From the NCBI RefSeq assembly GCF_020010925.1, contig NZ_JAGJBZ010000003.1, forward strand, positions 1,153,007-1,217,006: 64,000 nt of DNA, in the 5' to 3' direction. This document shows positions 1-9,140 of this stretch, piece after piece. The DNA comes from Streptomyces griseiscabiei (GTDB lineage: Bacteria; Actinomycetota; Actinomycetes; Streptomycetales; Streptomycetaceae). The notes below the pieces were generated by a model that ran no database searches, was not told the DNA's origin, and saw only the letters and a list, made by a program, of their open reading frames with translations. Made by a program: the position numbers and the translations under genes. Each line of letters opens with the position of its first letter. The stretch's first letter is position 1.

Positions 1-339
1 CTCGGCGGTGCGTAGGGGTCGGCAGGGCAGGTGGTGCGAGCTGGGCAGGTCGTGCGAGCTGTGCGGGCCGCGCGAGCCGGGTGGGCTGCGCGAAAGAGGC
101 CACCACGTTATCGAGGCGGTTCATGGGCTGTCCGTTCGATGCCCGAAATTCACCCGAACGGGAGAGTTTCGGAACCTGTGGTGGACGAATCGGGCGGTGG
201 GACGTCGTAGGTTCGAGAGAGGGCCCGGTGGAGAGCCGGGAGTGAGTGAGAGCGAGACCGGGGGCGAGGCGTGGCGAGAGGTGCGTGAGATGTCGTGGAC
301 GGTGACCGGGACTGGGAGGACAGGGACCGGGGGCGTGTC
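1..339. other. Leading stretch without a supported gene
   Basis: No gene is supported here. The first 120 bases hold imperfect GTGCGAGCTG/GCGCGAGC-type repeats. The rest is the upstream region of the hexosaminidase gene, with no convincing promoter visible. Confidence 0.5.
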
Positions 340-1986
340 GTGAACCGAGGCCGCCGCAGGGCACCCCGCAGGAAGACGGCGATCACGTCGAAAGGGTTGC
401 TCGTCGGCGCGGGAGTCGTGCTGGCGGGCGGCGCGGTCGCGGCGGCCGTGACCCTGTGGCCGGGAGACGGCAAGGGCACCCCCGGCGGCGCGGGGCCGTC
501 GTCGGAGCGGTCGTCCGTGAACGCCGCCGCGACCACGCCCTCCCCTTCGCCCTCGCGCACCTATCCGCTGTCCCGGGAGCCCCGCACCATCCCCGCCGTA
601 CGGGAGCACGAGGCCGCCCGCGGCCCCGGCTGGAAGCCCGCCGACGGCGGCCGGGTCGTCGTACGGAACGCCGCGCTGGCCGACGAGGGGCGGCTGACCG
701 CCGGCGAGCTGGGCCTCTCCTACGGAGGCGAGGCGAAACCCCGGGCCGGGGACGTGGAGCTGGCGCTGGCCGGGGCGAAGGAGCCCAGGTCGGAGGCGTA
801 CACGATGACGGTCGGGGACGGGCGGGTACGGATCGCCGCGCCCGCCGAGGCGGGGGTCTTCTACGGGACGCGCACCCTGAAGCAGGAGGTCGCCGGCGGC
901 GGTACGGCGCCGGAGGGTGTCGTCCGGGACGAGCCGGCCAAGCCGCAGCGCGGGTTCATGCTCGACATCGCGCGCAAGCACTTCACGGCGGGCTGGATCG
1001 AGGACCGCATCCGTGAGCTGGGCGACCTGAAGTACAACCAGCTGGGGCTGCACTTCTCCGACGACCAGGGATTCCGGATCGAGTCCACGAGCCACCCCGA
1101 GGTGGTGTCGGAGCAGCACCTCACCAAGGCCCAGGTACGGAAGATCCTGGACCTCGCCGAGAGCCGGCACATCACGGTCGTACCCGAGATCGACTCCCCC
1201 GGACATCTGGGCGCCGTGATCGCGGCCAATCCGGGGCTCCAGCTGAGGAACGCCCAGGGCGTCGCCGCGAGCGGGGCGGTCGACATCTCGAACCCGGAGT
1301 CCGCCGTGGTCGTGGACGAGCTGCTCGACGAGTACGCCGGGCTGTTCAAGGGCGCGTACTGGCATCTCGGCGGCGACGAGTACCGGGCGCTGATGGTGTC
1401 GGACCCGGAGGCGTCGTATCCGCAGCTGGCCGCCGCCGCGCGGCAGAAGTACGGCGCCGGGGCGACCGTCGCCGATCTCGCGACGGGCTGGCTGAACGAC
1501 CGCGCGAAGGTGATGCGCGGCCACGACCGGACCGTGCGGGCCTGGAACGACGGGTTCTTCCGGGGCGGCTCGGTCCAGCCGGACAAGTCGATCCAGGTCG
1601 CGTACTGGACGGGCAAGGAGATCGGGGCCCGGCCGCCGATCGAGTATCTGAGCGCCGGACGCCAGGTGATCAACTACAACGACGAGTACCTGTACTACGT
1701 CCTCGGCGAGCCCAACCAGTTCGTGTACCCGACCGGGCAGCGCATCTACGAGTCCTGGACCCCGAGGGTGCTGCGCGGCACGACCGCCGTGCCCGCCCAG
1801 TACGACGACCAGATCCTCGGCGGTTCCTTCGCCGTCTGGTGCGACCTCGCGAACCGGCAGACCGAGGCACAGGTCGCCGCGGGCGTACGGATGCCGCTGC
1901 GGGCGCTGTCGCAGAAGCTGTGGGATCCGGAGAAGCCCGCGCTGACCTGGACGGAGTTCCGGGAACTGGCGGGGAAGGTGAGCTGA
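340..1986 (+). CDS. Secreted GH20 beta-N-acetylhexosaminidase
   Basis: Predicted to remove terminal N-acetylhexosamine residues from chitin-like oligosaccharides or cell-wall glycans outside the cell. A basic N-terminus (RRRAPRRK) is followed by a hydrophobic segment at about residues 18-36, a signal anchor, then a Ser/Thr/Pro linker. The GH20b-like domain comes next and the GH20 barrel starts near FMLDIARKHF. The catalytic pair appears as HLGGDEY, where Asp-Glu performs substrate-assisted catalysis in GH20. Length of about 548 residues is normal. The GTG at 340 is preferred because G-rich GGGACCGGGGG lies just upstream; GTG 295 is an in-frame alternative. Confidence 0.85.
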   Translation: MNRGRRRAPRRKTAITSKGLLVGAGVVLAGGAVAAAVTLWPGDGKGTPGGAGPSSERSSVNAAATTPSPSPSRTYPLSREPRTIPAVREHEAARGPGWKPADGGRVVVRNAALADEGRLTAGELGLSYGGEAKPRAGDVELALAGAKEPRSEAYTMTVGDGRVRIAAPAEAGVFYGTRTLKQEVAGGGTAPEGVVRDEPAKPQRGFMLDIARKHFTAGWIEDRIRELGDLKYNQLGLHFSDDQGFRIESTSHPEVVSEQHLTKAQVRKILDLAESRHITVVPEIDSPGHLGAVIAANPGLQLRNAQGVAASGAVDISNPESAVVVDELLDEYAGLFKGAYWHLGGDEYRALMVSDPEASYPQLAAAARQKYGAGATVADLATGWLNDRAKVMRGHDRTVRAWNDGFFRGGSVQPDKSIQVAYWTGKEIGARPPIEYLSAGRQVINYNDEYLYYVLGEPNQFVYPTGQRIYESWTPRVLRGTTAVPAQYDDQILGGSFAVWCDLANRQTEAQVAAGVRMPLRALSQKLWDPEKPALTWTEFRELAGKVS

Positions 1987-2156
1987 CCCCTCCGGGGGCG
2001 AGACACGGGGGAGCGGCCACGGAATCCGGTGGACGGGCGGGGCGGGACAACCGTATCTTCCGCGTGTTCTGGGTGCTTGTCGCCGAGCGTGAGGGTCTGG
2101 GGAGGACCGTGCTCGGTGTGCCGCACCGCGTCTCGAATTCACCCGGGGGCTTCACG

Positions 2157-2894
2157 ATGAACCTGGACCCGGCGGCTCTGCCGCCGCCCGCCCGTACGGT
2201 CCTGCCGATCCAGACGCCGAACGGGCCCGCCTGGCTCCGGTCCCCGGTGGCGCTGGGGCGGGCGGTGGCGATCCTGCTCGGGGCGGTCGCCGTCGCCGAT
2301 CTGGTCGCGGTGTGGGCGGACCTCGCGCTCCTCGACGTGATGGACCGGCTGGCGACCGCCGACTGGAGCGCGGCCCTGGAGCACGACTCCGACCGCGCGG
2401 ACAGGCTCATCGCCTTCGCCGGCGTCCTCCAGACCCTCACCTACGTCGCCACGATCATCGTCTTCGTCTTCTGGTTCCACCGGGTGCGGGTGAACGCCGA
2501 GGTGTTCGACCCCTTCGGCCACCGGAAGAAGCGGGGCTGGGCGATCGGCGGCTGGTTCGTGCCGCTGGCGAACCTGTGGATCCCGCGCCGGATCGCCGTC
2601 GACTGCTGGGACGCGAGCGGTCCGTGGCGGAAGCCCCGGTCGCACGCGCTCGTCAACGCCTGGTGGACGCTGTGGCTGCTGAGCCTCTTCGCGGGAGAGG
2701 CCGGGGACAGGGCGTACATCAGGGCGCAGGAGGTCGAGGAGTACCGGTCGGCCGCGCGGCAGATGCTGTTCGCGGACTCGCTGGAGATCGTGTCCGCCGT
2801 GTTCGCCGTGCTGTTCGTCCTCGCGCTCACGCGCATGCAGGACGACAAGGCGCGCAGCGGCCCGCGCGAACCGGCGCCCGACGAGGTCCGCTGA
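2157..2894 (+). CDS. DUF4328 multi-pass membrane protein
   Basis: A 245-residue integral membrane protein of the DUF4328 type, of unknown function. After a short Pro-rich N-terminus there are hydrophobic segments near residues 25-45 (the LGRAVAILLGAVAVADLVAV region), 80-100, 155-170 and 205-225. Between them sit the family-like WFHRVRVNAEVF and GWFVPLANLWIPRRI stretches. ATG 2157 is chosen because the Pro-rich leader plus first membrane helix begins there; the open frame continues upstream but looks non-coding. Confidence 0.75.
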   Translation: MNLDPAALPPPARTVLPIQTPNGPAWLRSPVALGRAVAILLGAVAVADLVAVWADLALLDVMDRLATADWSAALEHDSDRADRLIAFAGVLQTLTYVATIIVFVFWFHRVRVNAEVFDPFGHRKKRGWAIGGWFVPLANLWIPRRIAVDCWDASGPWRKPRSHALVNAWWTLWLLSLFAGEAGDRAYIRAQEVEEYRSAARQMLFADSLEIVSAVFAVLFVLALTRMQDDKARSGPREPAPDEVR

Positions 2895-2974
2895 GTCCGG
2901 CGACCTAGGGGGCACCCGTGCGGATTGCCCGATTCCGGGGGCGAACGGCCGTACGTGTGTGGTGTATTCCCGGT

Positions 2975-3511
2975 ATGGGGTACTGGGGGTACTACGTCGT
3001 GGGCAGGAGCGAGCGGTCTCTCGCGGAGCTGGACGCGCTGGGCGGGGCCGGGGGCATGACGCTGTGCGTGACGGCCGACGGCGGCTGGCAGGTCTGGGCG
3101 TACCCGACGGGCGCGCCCGGCACCGAGGCCGCCGGGGGCACCGGGGACGTCGGGAACATGGACACGCTCGCCCGGGAGACGGGGGCGCCCGCGCTGTTCG
3201 GCTATGTCATGGACAGCGACTGTGTGGTCGTCGAGGCCGCCGGGCCGGAGAGCGGGGCGTGGACGACGTGTCTCGCGCGGCGGGCGATGGCCAGGTATCT
3301 GGGTGACGGGGAGGGACGCGCCGTCGAGGACTACTTCCTCGAACCGCGTGACGCCGCCGAGCGTGCCGTCGCCTGGGCGGCGGAGGCGGGACGGGCCGTC
3401 GAGGAGGGCCCGTTGGCCGATGTGTTGACCTCGGAGCCTGGACCGGCGGACCCCCTGGCTGAAAACATTCTCTTCCGATTGCTCGACCGGCTCGGGGTCG
3501 TCCCTCTGTGA
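2975..3511 (+). CDS. Conserved hypothetical protein (starts MGYWGYYVVGRS)
   Basis: About 178 residues, acidic, with no membrane segment or signal peptide. The N-terminal MGYWGYYVVGRSERSL resembles a family of Streptomyces cytosolic proteins without assigned function. It lies 80 bp after the DUF4328 gene and may be co-transcribed with it. ATG 2975 is chosen by the look of the N-terminus; an in-frame GTG at 2918 would add 19 residues. No catalytic motif was recognised. Confidence 0.6.
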   Translation: MGYWGYYVVGRSERSLAELDALGGAGGMTLCVTADGGWQVWAYPTGAPGTEAAGGTGDVGNMDTLARETGAPALFGYVMDSDCVVVEAAGPESGAWTTCLARRAMARYLGDGEGRAVEDYFLEPRDAAERAVAWAAEAGRAVEEGPLADVLTSEPGPADPLAENILFRLLDRLGVVPL

Positions 3512-3595
3512 CACTCCCGCGTCGTCGCACGCAGTAAGGGGAAGTGCGGGCTCCGTATAACCGGGGCCCGGTCGAGCGGGATTAGGGGAGGCGCG

Positions 3596-4162
3596 ATGAG
3601 CCTGGTGGAGCTGTTGGCCCAGGCCGACGAACGCGGTCTGGCGGCAAGCGGGTTGGCTTGTTTGGACCGCTGCGTACCGCTTCTCGGGGGTGATGACGAG
3701 GTCCTGCGTCCGCTGTGGGCCGGGCTCGTGGACGACGGCGAGGGGTGGGGGGAGAAGGTGGCGAAGGTACGGGGTGAGCTGGAGGTCCTGGAGGCCTCGG
3801 CCTCCGCCGACGGGGAGACCGTCGTGCTCGCGCGGCGGATGCTGGACGCGGTTCCTGCCGAGCGGTCCGGTGAGGGGCTGCGGGAGTGGGCGGAGGTGTG
3901 TTCGGTGTCGGCGCTGCGGATCCATCAGCTGCTCGACCCCCTGGACGCCGGGGGCGACGACTCCGTGGCGGCCTGCCGGGAGGGGCGTACCGAGGGTGCC
4001 TCGCATCTCGTCGCCGCCGAACTGCGCCGTCAGGTCGTGGTGCTGGAACTGCTCGCGCAGCACGGGGCGGCGGGGGTCCGGCAGGCGCTCGGCGCGGCCA
4101 CGGAGGGGCGCCGGGTGCTGCGGGCGGTCGTGTCGCGGCGGGCGCGCGGGGCGCGGCGGTAG
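3596..4162 (+). CDS. Conserved hypothetical protein
   Basis: A 188-residue, mostly helical, Leu/Ala/Glu-rich cytosolic protein with no recognised domain. The ATG is supported by the purine-rich ribosome binding site AGGGGAGG seven bases upstream. It follows the preceding unknown gene on the same strand. Function unknown. Confidence 0.65.
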   Translation: MSLVELLAQADERGLAASGLACLDRCVPLLGGDDEVLRPLWAGLVDDGEGWGEKVAKVRGELEVLEASASADGETVVLARRMLDAVPAERSGEGLREWAEVCSVSALRIHQLLDPLDAGGDDSVAACREGRTEGASHLVAAELRRQVVVLELLAQHGAAGVRQALGAATEGRRVLRAVVSRRARGARR

Positions 4163-4301
4163 ACCCGGCAAACCTCGGTGGACCCCGGTTTTCTGGCGGG
4201 TCCTGTGGGTGTCCTGGGGCCGGGTGTGGTGGTCCTGCGCCGGTGTCGCACAGACGCCGGAATCGCGAAACGTCCTGGGGTGAGCGGACGCTGCTCCGGG
4301 T

Positions 4302-4694
4302 GTGAGCGCACAGCAGACATTCGGTTCGGGCGGTGGCGGTACGGCGAAGCCCCTTCGGTGGGCGGCCGACACGGTGGCGGTGATGCGGGAAGGGGCGCGG
4401 GTGCGTCTCGACTACTCGACGCAGAGTCTGTGGCGGGTGGACCGGATGATCGAGGAGATACGTCGGGAAGGGGCGCCGTACGCCGCCGTGGAGGGGGCGT
4501 TGCGGGGGTTCGGGGCGTACGGGGGTGAGGTCGTCGTGCGGTGGGCCGGGGGTGAGTGGGTCGAGTCCGGCGGGGGGTTCTGGGTGCGGACCCTCGACGG
4601 CCGCTTCTGGGATCCGTTCGATGAGGCGCGGCGGTGTTTCGTGGGGGACGGGTCGCTGCGGTTGCTCTGCCACGACGCGATGGCCTCCGGCTGA
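4302..4694 (+). CDS. Small conserved hypothetical protein
   Basis: About 130 residues starting at GTG 4302. A Gly-rich N-terminus is followed by a region with several Trp and Arg residues (WRVDRMIEEIRREG; VRWAGGEWVESGGGFWVRTL). No domain was recognised, and there is no signal peptide or membrane helix. It is followed directly by a large inverted repeat, which could end its transcript. Confidence 0.55.
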   Translation: MSAQQTFGSGGGGTAKPLRWAADTVAVMREGARVRLDYSTQSLWRVDRMIEEIRREGAPYAAVEGALRGFGAYGGEVVVRWAGGEWVESGGGFWVRTLDGRFWDPFDEARRCFVGDGSLRLLCHDAMASG

Positions 4695-4723
4695 GGGTGG
4701 GGGGAGCTCGGGGGATGGGGTGC

Positions 4724-4880
4724 GTTGTCGGGCGCGGGTCCGGTGGGGGCTGGTCGCGCAGTTCCCCGCGCCCCTGAAAAGCAGGGGCTGCGCCCCGTGC
4801 TTTTCAGGCCCGCGGGGGCCCGGTTTTTCAGGGGCGCGGGGAACTGCGCGAGAAGCCCCACCGGACCCGCACCCGGCAAC
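4724..4880. repeat. Dispersed inverted repeat family A, full copy A1
   Basis: A large imperfect palindrome. The left half contains GGTCGCGCAGTTCCCCGCGC and the right half its mirror GCGCGGGGAACTGCGCGA, joined by inner GAAAAGCAGGGGCTGC/GTGCTTTTC hairpins. The outer arms read GGGTCCGGTGGGG and CCCCACCGGACCC. It fills the gap between a small hypothetical gene and an ECF sigma gene. Related copies occur at 29090, 41169, 50384 (degenerate), 58360, 60350 and 63811. Confidence 0.85.
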
Positions 4881-5066
4881 GAGACCCCGAACACCCGGGG
4901 GCTCCCGCGAGCGCGCCGCGTCCCGGACTGTGACACTTCCGCGGAGCGCGACGCAGAGGTGCGTGGGGGGCTTGGCGCCGGCCGGGACGGTCCCCGCGCA
5001 GGGGATCCCGGCACTGACTTGGCGCTGTCTCGGACAGGTTGGGGCCAGGGAGGGGAACCTCGGCGC

Positions 5067-5657
5067 GTGCAGGCGTACGACGGGGAACTGGGCGCGGCCG
5101 TCGCCCGGGCCCAGGCCGGCGACGAGGCCGCGTTCGCGGTGGCCTACCGGCTCGTGCAGCCCGGGCTGCTGGGGTATCTGCGCGGCATCGTCGGGGACGA
5201 CGCGGAGGACGTCGCCTCGGACGCCTGGCTGGAGATCGCCCGGGACCTCGGACGGTTCAAGGGCGACGGCGCGGGCTTCCGGGGCTGGAGCGCGACCATC
5301 GCCCGCCACCGGGCCCTCGACCACCTGCGGCGCCAGAAGGTCAGACCCCGGGCCACCACCCTGGACAGCGACCTGCTGGAACTGCCGGGCACGCTCAGCA
5401 CCCAGGACCAGGCCCTGGAGACCCTCTCCACCGAGCAGGCCCTCGCACTGGTCGCCCGGCTGCCGCGCGACCAGGCCGAGGCCGTACTGCTGCGGGTGGT
5501 CGTCGGCCTCGACGGTCCCGCCGCCGCGCGCGTCCTCGGCAAACGCCCCGGCGCGGTCCGTACCGCCACCCACCGGGGACTGAAGCGCCTCGCCCAGCTT
5601 CTCCGCAGCGAGGGTGTGACGGATGACGGCCCGCACACGCTGGGGGAGTCGAGATGA
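5067..5657 (+). CDS. ECF-type RNA polymerase sigma factor (module 1)
   Basis: A 196-residue group 4 sigma factor that should direct RNA polymerase to a small set of promoters. Region 2 is visible around residues 30-85 (GDDAEDVASDAWLEIARDL, then GWSATIARHRALDHLRR). Region 4 lies around residues 120-180 (LPRDQAEAVLLRVVVGL, then GAVRTATHRGLKRLAQLL). The GTG at 5067 has the ribosome binding site AGGGAGGGGA ten bases upstream. Its stop overlaps the next start by 4 bp (ATGA), coupling it to a membrane protein likely to act as partner or anti-sigma. It is closely related to the sigma factor at 6831. Confidence 0.85.
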   Translation: MQAYDGELGAAVARAQAGDEAAFAVAYRLVQPGLLGYLRGIVGDDAEDVASDAWLEIARDLGRFKGDGAGFRGWSATIARHRALDHLRRQKVRPRATTLDSDLLELPGTLSTQDQALETLSTEQALALVARLPRDQAEAVLLRVVVGLDGPAAARVLGKRPGAVRTATHRGLKRLAQLLRSEGVTDDGPHTLGESR

Positions 5658-6466
5658 CCGACAGCGGGGGCGCGACACACGACGAGGGGAAAGGGCGCGA
5701 GATGCCGTCGGGCAGGACGGAGCCGGGCCGGGCCGAAGGGCACGACGGCCGCCTCGATTCCCTGCTGGCCGCCGCCGTACGCGGTGGGGCCTCGGCCGGC
5801 AGCGCGGGGGAGGCGCGGGCGATGGCCGCCTTCCGGGCGGCGCGGGAGAAGGGGGTGCGGGCGGGCCGTACCCGGCGGCGGGACGACTGGCGGCCCAACG
5901 CGCGGCGCCGCGTGCAGCTCTCGATCCGGACGACCCTGGCCGTGCTGCTGGCCGGACTCTCCCTCGGCGGAGTCGCCTTCGCGGCGATCGGCTCGGCCAC
6001 CCGCGACGACGAGGGCGCCGGCGGGGACCCCGGGAGCCACGGAAGCCGGGATCGGCACCCCCGTACGACCGACAGCGCCCCCGCCCGTCCCGGCCCGCCG
6101 ACGACCCCGGGCCCGAACCCCGCACTCCCCTCGACGACCGACGCCCCCACCGCCTCCCCACAGCCGGACGAGACGGACGAGACGGACGAGACGGACGGAC
6201 GAACCGGCGGCGGCAGCGACCAGGACACCAGCAGGGGTGAGGGCGAGGGCGAGGACGAGGGCAAGGACGGCGACCGGCACCGCGGCCCCGTTCCCGGAAC
6301 CGGCACCGACACCGACGACCGGCGGAACCGATCGCCCCGGCCGCCCGGAGAGCCGAAACCGCCGAGCGCGGAGCCGAAGGAGTCGGAGGAGCCGAGAATG
6401 TCGAAGGAGTCCGGCCGGCCGGGCGGGGCCGGGGGGACGACGCAGGGGGGCGGGAGAACGAAGTGA
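5654..6466 (+). CDS. Single-pass membrane protein, probable partner of the ECF sigma factor (module 1)
   Basis: 270 residues. A cytosolic N-terminal part (1-90) contains an Ala/Arg-rich helix with MAAFRAAREK. One membrane helix lies at about 93-113 (TLAVLLAGLSLGGVAFAAIG). A long Pro/Thr/Asp/Glu-rich tail, probably extracytoplasmic and disordered, follows. No zinc-binding anti-sigma motif (HxxxCxxC) is present, so an anti-sigma role is inferred only from the ATGA coupling to the sigma gene and from the parallel arrangement at 7556. Confidence 0.7.
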   Translation: MTDSGGATHDEGKGREMPSGRTEPGRAEGHDGRLDSLLAAAVRGGASAGSAGEARAMAAFRAAREKGVRAGRTRRRDDWRPNARRRVQLSIRTTLAVLLAGLSLGGVAFAAIGSATRDDEGAGGDPGSHGSRDRHPRTTDSAPARPGPPTTPGPNPALPSTTDAPTASPQPDETDETDETDGRTGGGSDQDTSRGEGEGEDEGKDGDRHRGPVPGTGTDTDDRRNRSPRPPGEPKPPSAEPKESEEPRMSKESGRPGGAGGTTQGGGRTK

Positions 6467-6527
6467 GGCCGGCGTGCTCGCAAGACCCCCGTACTCGCAA
6501 GGCACCCGGCCGACTCCGCCGATGGCA

Positions 6528-6569
6528 ACGGTCGGGGCCGCCACCCCCCACAGGAGAGGCCCCGACCGT
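6528..6569 (+). terminator. Probable terminator after module 1
   Basis: A perfect 12-bp stem (ACGGTCGGGGCC / GGCCCCGACCGT) with an 18-base loop lies 62 bases after the membrane protein stop. The rest of the 6467-6830 gap holds no supported gene and is the upstream region of the second sigma gene. Confidence 0.6.
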
Positions 6570-6830
6570 CGCGCGGCACGGGCCGCGCGGCGACCCGTAC
6601 TCCCTACAGCGTCGCGCCTGCGTTTTCTGTCACACCTCCCGGTGTCACTTCTCCTTGTCGCTCCCCGCATCACGAGTTAGTTGCATGTTCTACGGACATG
6701 GACGGTCAGCGGTTTCAGGCCGTAACGTGCCATTCGCGCCGGATCGCGGTTGGCGGAAGACCACCGCAACCACAGCGGTCCCGAGACCGCGACCATCGAT
6801 CGAGGAACCACAACGGCGAGAACCCGGCCC

Positions 6831-7556
6831 GTGACAGCGGTGTCGGCTGAGGCGCAGAGGGGCGCGTGGGTGCTGGGGGACGACGCGGAGCTGACCGCCG
6901 CGGTGCTTGCGGCACAGGACGGGGACGAGACCGCGTTCCGGACTGTGTACCGCTCGGTGCACCCACGGCTGCTCGGGTACGTGCGGACACTGGTCGGCGA
7001 TCCGGACGCGGAGGACGTCACCTCCGAGTCCTGGCTGCAGATAGCCCGTGACCTGGACCGGTTCAGCGGAGACGCCGACCGCTTCCGCGGCTGGGCCGCG
7101 CGGATCGCCCGCAACCGCGCCCTGGACCACATACGCATGCGCGGGCGCAGGCCCGCGACCGTCGGCGACGAGACCGAGCTGACCGGCAAGGCCGCCGAGT
7201 CCGACACGGCCGGCGAGGCGATGGAGGCCCTGGCCACCGACCGCACGCTCTCGCTCATCGCCCAGCTGCCCCAGGACCAGGCGGAGGCGGTGGTCCTGCG
7301 GGTCGTGGTCGGCCTCGACGCGAAGACCGCCGCCCAGACCCTCGGCAAGCGCGCGGGAGCCGTACGGACGGCCGCGCACCGGGGCCTGAAACGGCTCGCC
7401 GAACTGATCGGGGAGAATCCGGAGACGGCTTCGGATGCCGACCCGGATTCCGGCGACCCGCTGGACGCCGTTCCCCCACCGAGAGGCGCGCGGGTACGCG
7501 CGGCCACGTCCGCCGGTGTGACGCATACGCGTTCGCGGACGCAGAAGGATGTGTGA
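6831..7556 (+). CDS. ECF-type RNA polymerase sigma factor (module 2)
   Basis: A 241-residue sigma factor closely resembling the one at 5067. Region 2 is GDPDAEDVTSESWLQIARDL plus GWAARIARNRALDHIR. Region 4 is LPQDQAEAVVLRVVVGL plus GAVRTAAHRGLKRLAEL. It has a roughly 50-residue C-terminal extension (PETASDADPDS...) absent from module 1. The start is uncertain: GTG 6831 and GTG 6840 are both possible, with no clear ribosome binding site. The stop TGA overlaps the next gene's start. Confidence 0.82.
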   Translation: MTAVSAEAQRGAWVLGDDAELTAAVLAAQDGDETAFRTVYRSVHPRLLGYVRTLVGDPDAEDVTSESWLQIARDLDRFSGDADRFRGWAARIARNRALDHIRMRGRRPATVGDETELTGKAAESDTAGEAMEALATDRTLSLIAQLPQDQAEAVVLRVVVGLDAKTAAQTLGKRAGAVRTAAHRGLKRLAELIGENPETASDADPDSGDPLDAVPPPRGARVRAATSAGVTHTRSRTQKDV

Positions 7557-8848
7557 TGGCCGACGAGCAGTACAGGTGGCTGAACCGCGACGCCGCGGAG
7601 CGGCTGCTGCGCGGTGAGCCGCTCGAAGCCGTCGACGCCGACATCCGCGCCCGTGCCGACCGGCTCGCCGAAGCACTGGACCTCCTGGCCGCCGAGGCCG
7701 CTCCCGTCTCCCCGCGGACTCCTGAACTCCCGGGCGAGGCCGCCGCGCTGGCCGCCTTCCGCGAGGCGAGCACGGCGCGGGCGGATGCCGTGTCCCCTGC
7801 GGCTCGTTCCGGCCTCGCGGCCCACGCCGCCGAACCCGGCCCGGTCACCGAGCCCGGTCGGGGCGGCCCCTCGCACACCACCGCGGCACCCGCCGCCGAC
7901 GCGGGGCTCGTCCGGCTCGGACGTCCCGTGCGGGCGCGCGCGGTGCCGGGGGGCCGTCGGGCCCGCTGGGGGCGGCCGGTGCGGTACGGGCTGGTCGCGG
8001 CCGTGGCCGCCGGGATGCTCGGCGGGGTCACGGCGGTGGCCGGCGGCGGCGCGCTGAGCGCCTTCCGCGACGAGGAACCGGAACCCTCCGCCTCCAGCTC
8101 CGCCGCCGGGTCGCCCGACCGGCCGCTGATGTCGCCCACACCGAACACCGGTCAGGGCGACCGGGGGCGGGGGGCGTGGGGCGGCGGGACGTCCGAGGCC
8201 CCACCGGACGGCTCGGCGAAGGGCGACTCCCCCTCCGGCGAGGGCACCGGCGGCACCGACGAGGACGAGCGGTCCGGTGACTCCCGGAAGGGCCGGGGCT
8301 CCACCCAGGAGAGGTGGAACGGCGTGCTCTCCGCCTGCCGTGACGTCCGCGACGGCAAGGAACTGGACGCCGACCGCCGACGCGCCCTGGAGGAGGCGGC
8401 GGGCGGCAAGGACAAGAACCGGCTGAAGCGGTTCTGCGAGGGCGCCCTGGCCGGTGGCTCCGGTGTTCCCGGCAACGCGAAGCGTCCGGGCGACGGAGCC
8501 GGGTACGGCAAGGGCGCCGGCGCGTCGGGCTCCGGCGACTCCAACGGGCACGCGGGCGGCGGTGACAAGAACACCCGGTCGGGCAAGGACTCCGACGAGG
8601 ACGACGACTCGGACCGTGGCGGCCGGGGCCGGAACGGCGACGGCAAGAAGCGCCACGGCAACGGCAACGGCAAGAGCCACGGAAACGGCTCCTGGAACGG
8701 CAACGGCAGCGGCAGCGGCAAGCACAAGGGCGGCAAGAACAAGAGCGGGTGGAACAAGAACGGCAGGGGCAACGGCGGCAACGGCCACCGGGGTCAGCTC
8801 GCGGCGCCGGCCCCCATCGACGTCATCGCTCGTGTCACCCCCGCCTGA
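7556..8848 (+). CDS. Single-pass membrane protein with Gly/Asn/Lys-rich tail (module 2 partner)
   Basis: 430 residues. The N-terminal cytosolic region (MADEQYRWLNRDAAERLLRG) carries an ALAAFREA motif like MAAFRAAREK in module 1. One membrane helix lies near residues 144-165. After an acidic Ser/Gly stretch comes a folded-looking segment with two Cys (WNGVLSACRDVRDGK; KRFCEGAL), then a low-complexity Gly-Asn-Lys-His tail. GTG 7553 is an equally close start. Coupling to the sigma gene suggests partner or anti-sigma function, but no known anti-sigma motif is seen. Confidence 0.7.
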   Translation: MADEQYRWLNRDAAERLLRGEPLEAVDADIRARADRLAEALDLLAAEAAPVSPRTPELPGEAAALAAFREASTARADAVSPAARSGLAAHAAEPGPVTEPGRGGPSHTTAAPAADAGLVRLGRPVRARAVPGGRRARWGRPVRYGLVAAVAAGMLGGVTAVAGGGALSAFRDEEPEPSASSSAAGSPDRPLMSPTPNTGQGDRGRGAWGGGTSEAPPDGSAKGDSPSGEGTGGTDEDERSGDSRKGRGSTQERWNGVLSACRDVRDGKELDADRRRALEEAAGGKDKNRLKRFCEGALAGGSGVPGNAKRPGDGAGYGKGAGASGSGDSNGHAGGGDKNTRSGKDSDEDDDSDRGGRGRNGDGKKRHGNGNGKSHGNGSWNGNGSGSGKHKGGKNKSGWNKNGRGNGGNGHRGQLAAPAPIDVIARVTPA

Positions 8849-9140
8849 CCTGCGCTTTCGTATCCGCCACAACTTCTTTCGCGGAACGGGTAACACTTTC
8901 GGCGCCCCCGGCGCAGTAATGAGTGAGCCGACTGGTCATCGGCCGTCGCACAGAGCCGGGGTTCCCCCCGTACCTACGGCTCGTGCACCTCGGCGCGGGC
9001 GGGACACGTTCCCCCGGTCCCGCCCGCGCCCCATACCCCCGTGTTTCCCCCGTGACCCCGTACTCCCCCTGACGCGCCGGGCCCCCTCCCGCTATGCCTC
9101 CTGTGACGCACATCACTCCGGCACTCCACGACGCCGCGCG

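Noticed and set aside
121..2142. Long minus-strand open frame opposite the hexosaminidase
   Set aside because: The opposite frame has clear GH20 motifs; this one has only Arg/Pro/Gly-rich sequence.
3582..6551. Long open frame on the minus strand
   Set aside because: Its Pro/Arg-rich translation runs across five genes and a repeat; it is a GC-rich shadow of the + strand genes.
7556..8848. Collagen- or silk-like structural protein because of the Gly/Asn tail
   Set aside because: The N-terminal cytosolic domain, single membrane helix and sigma-gene coupling explain it better.
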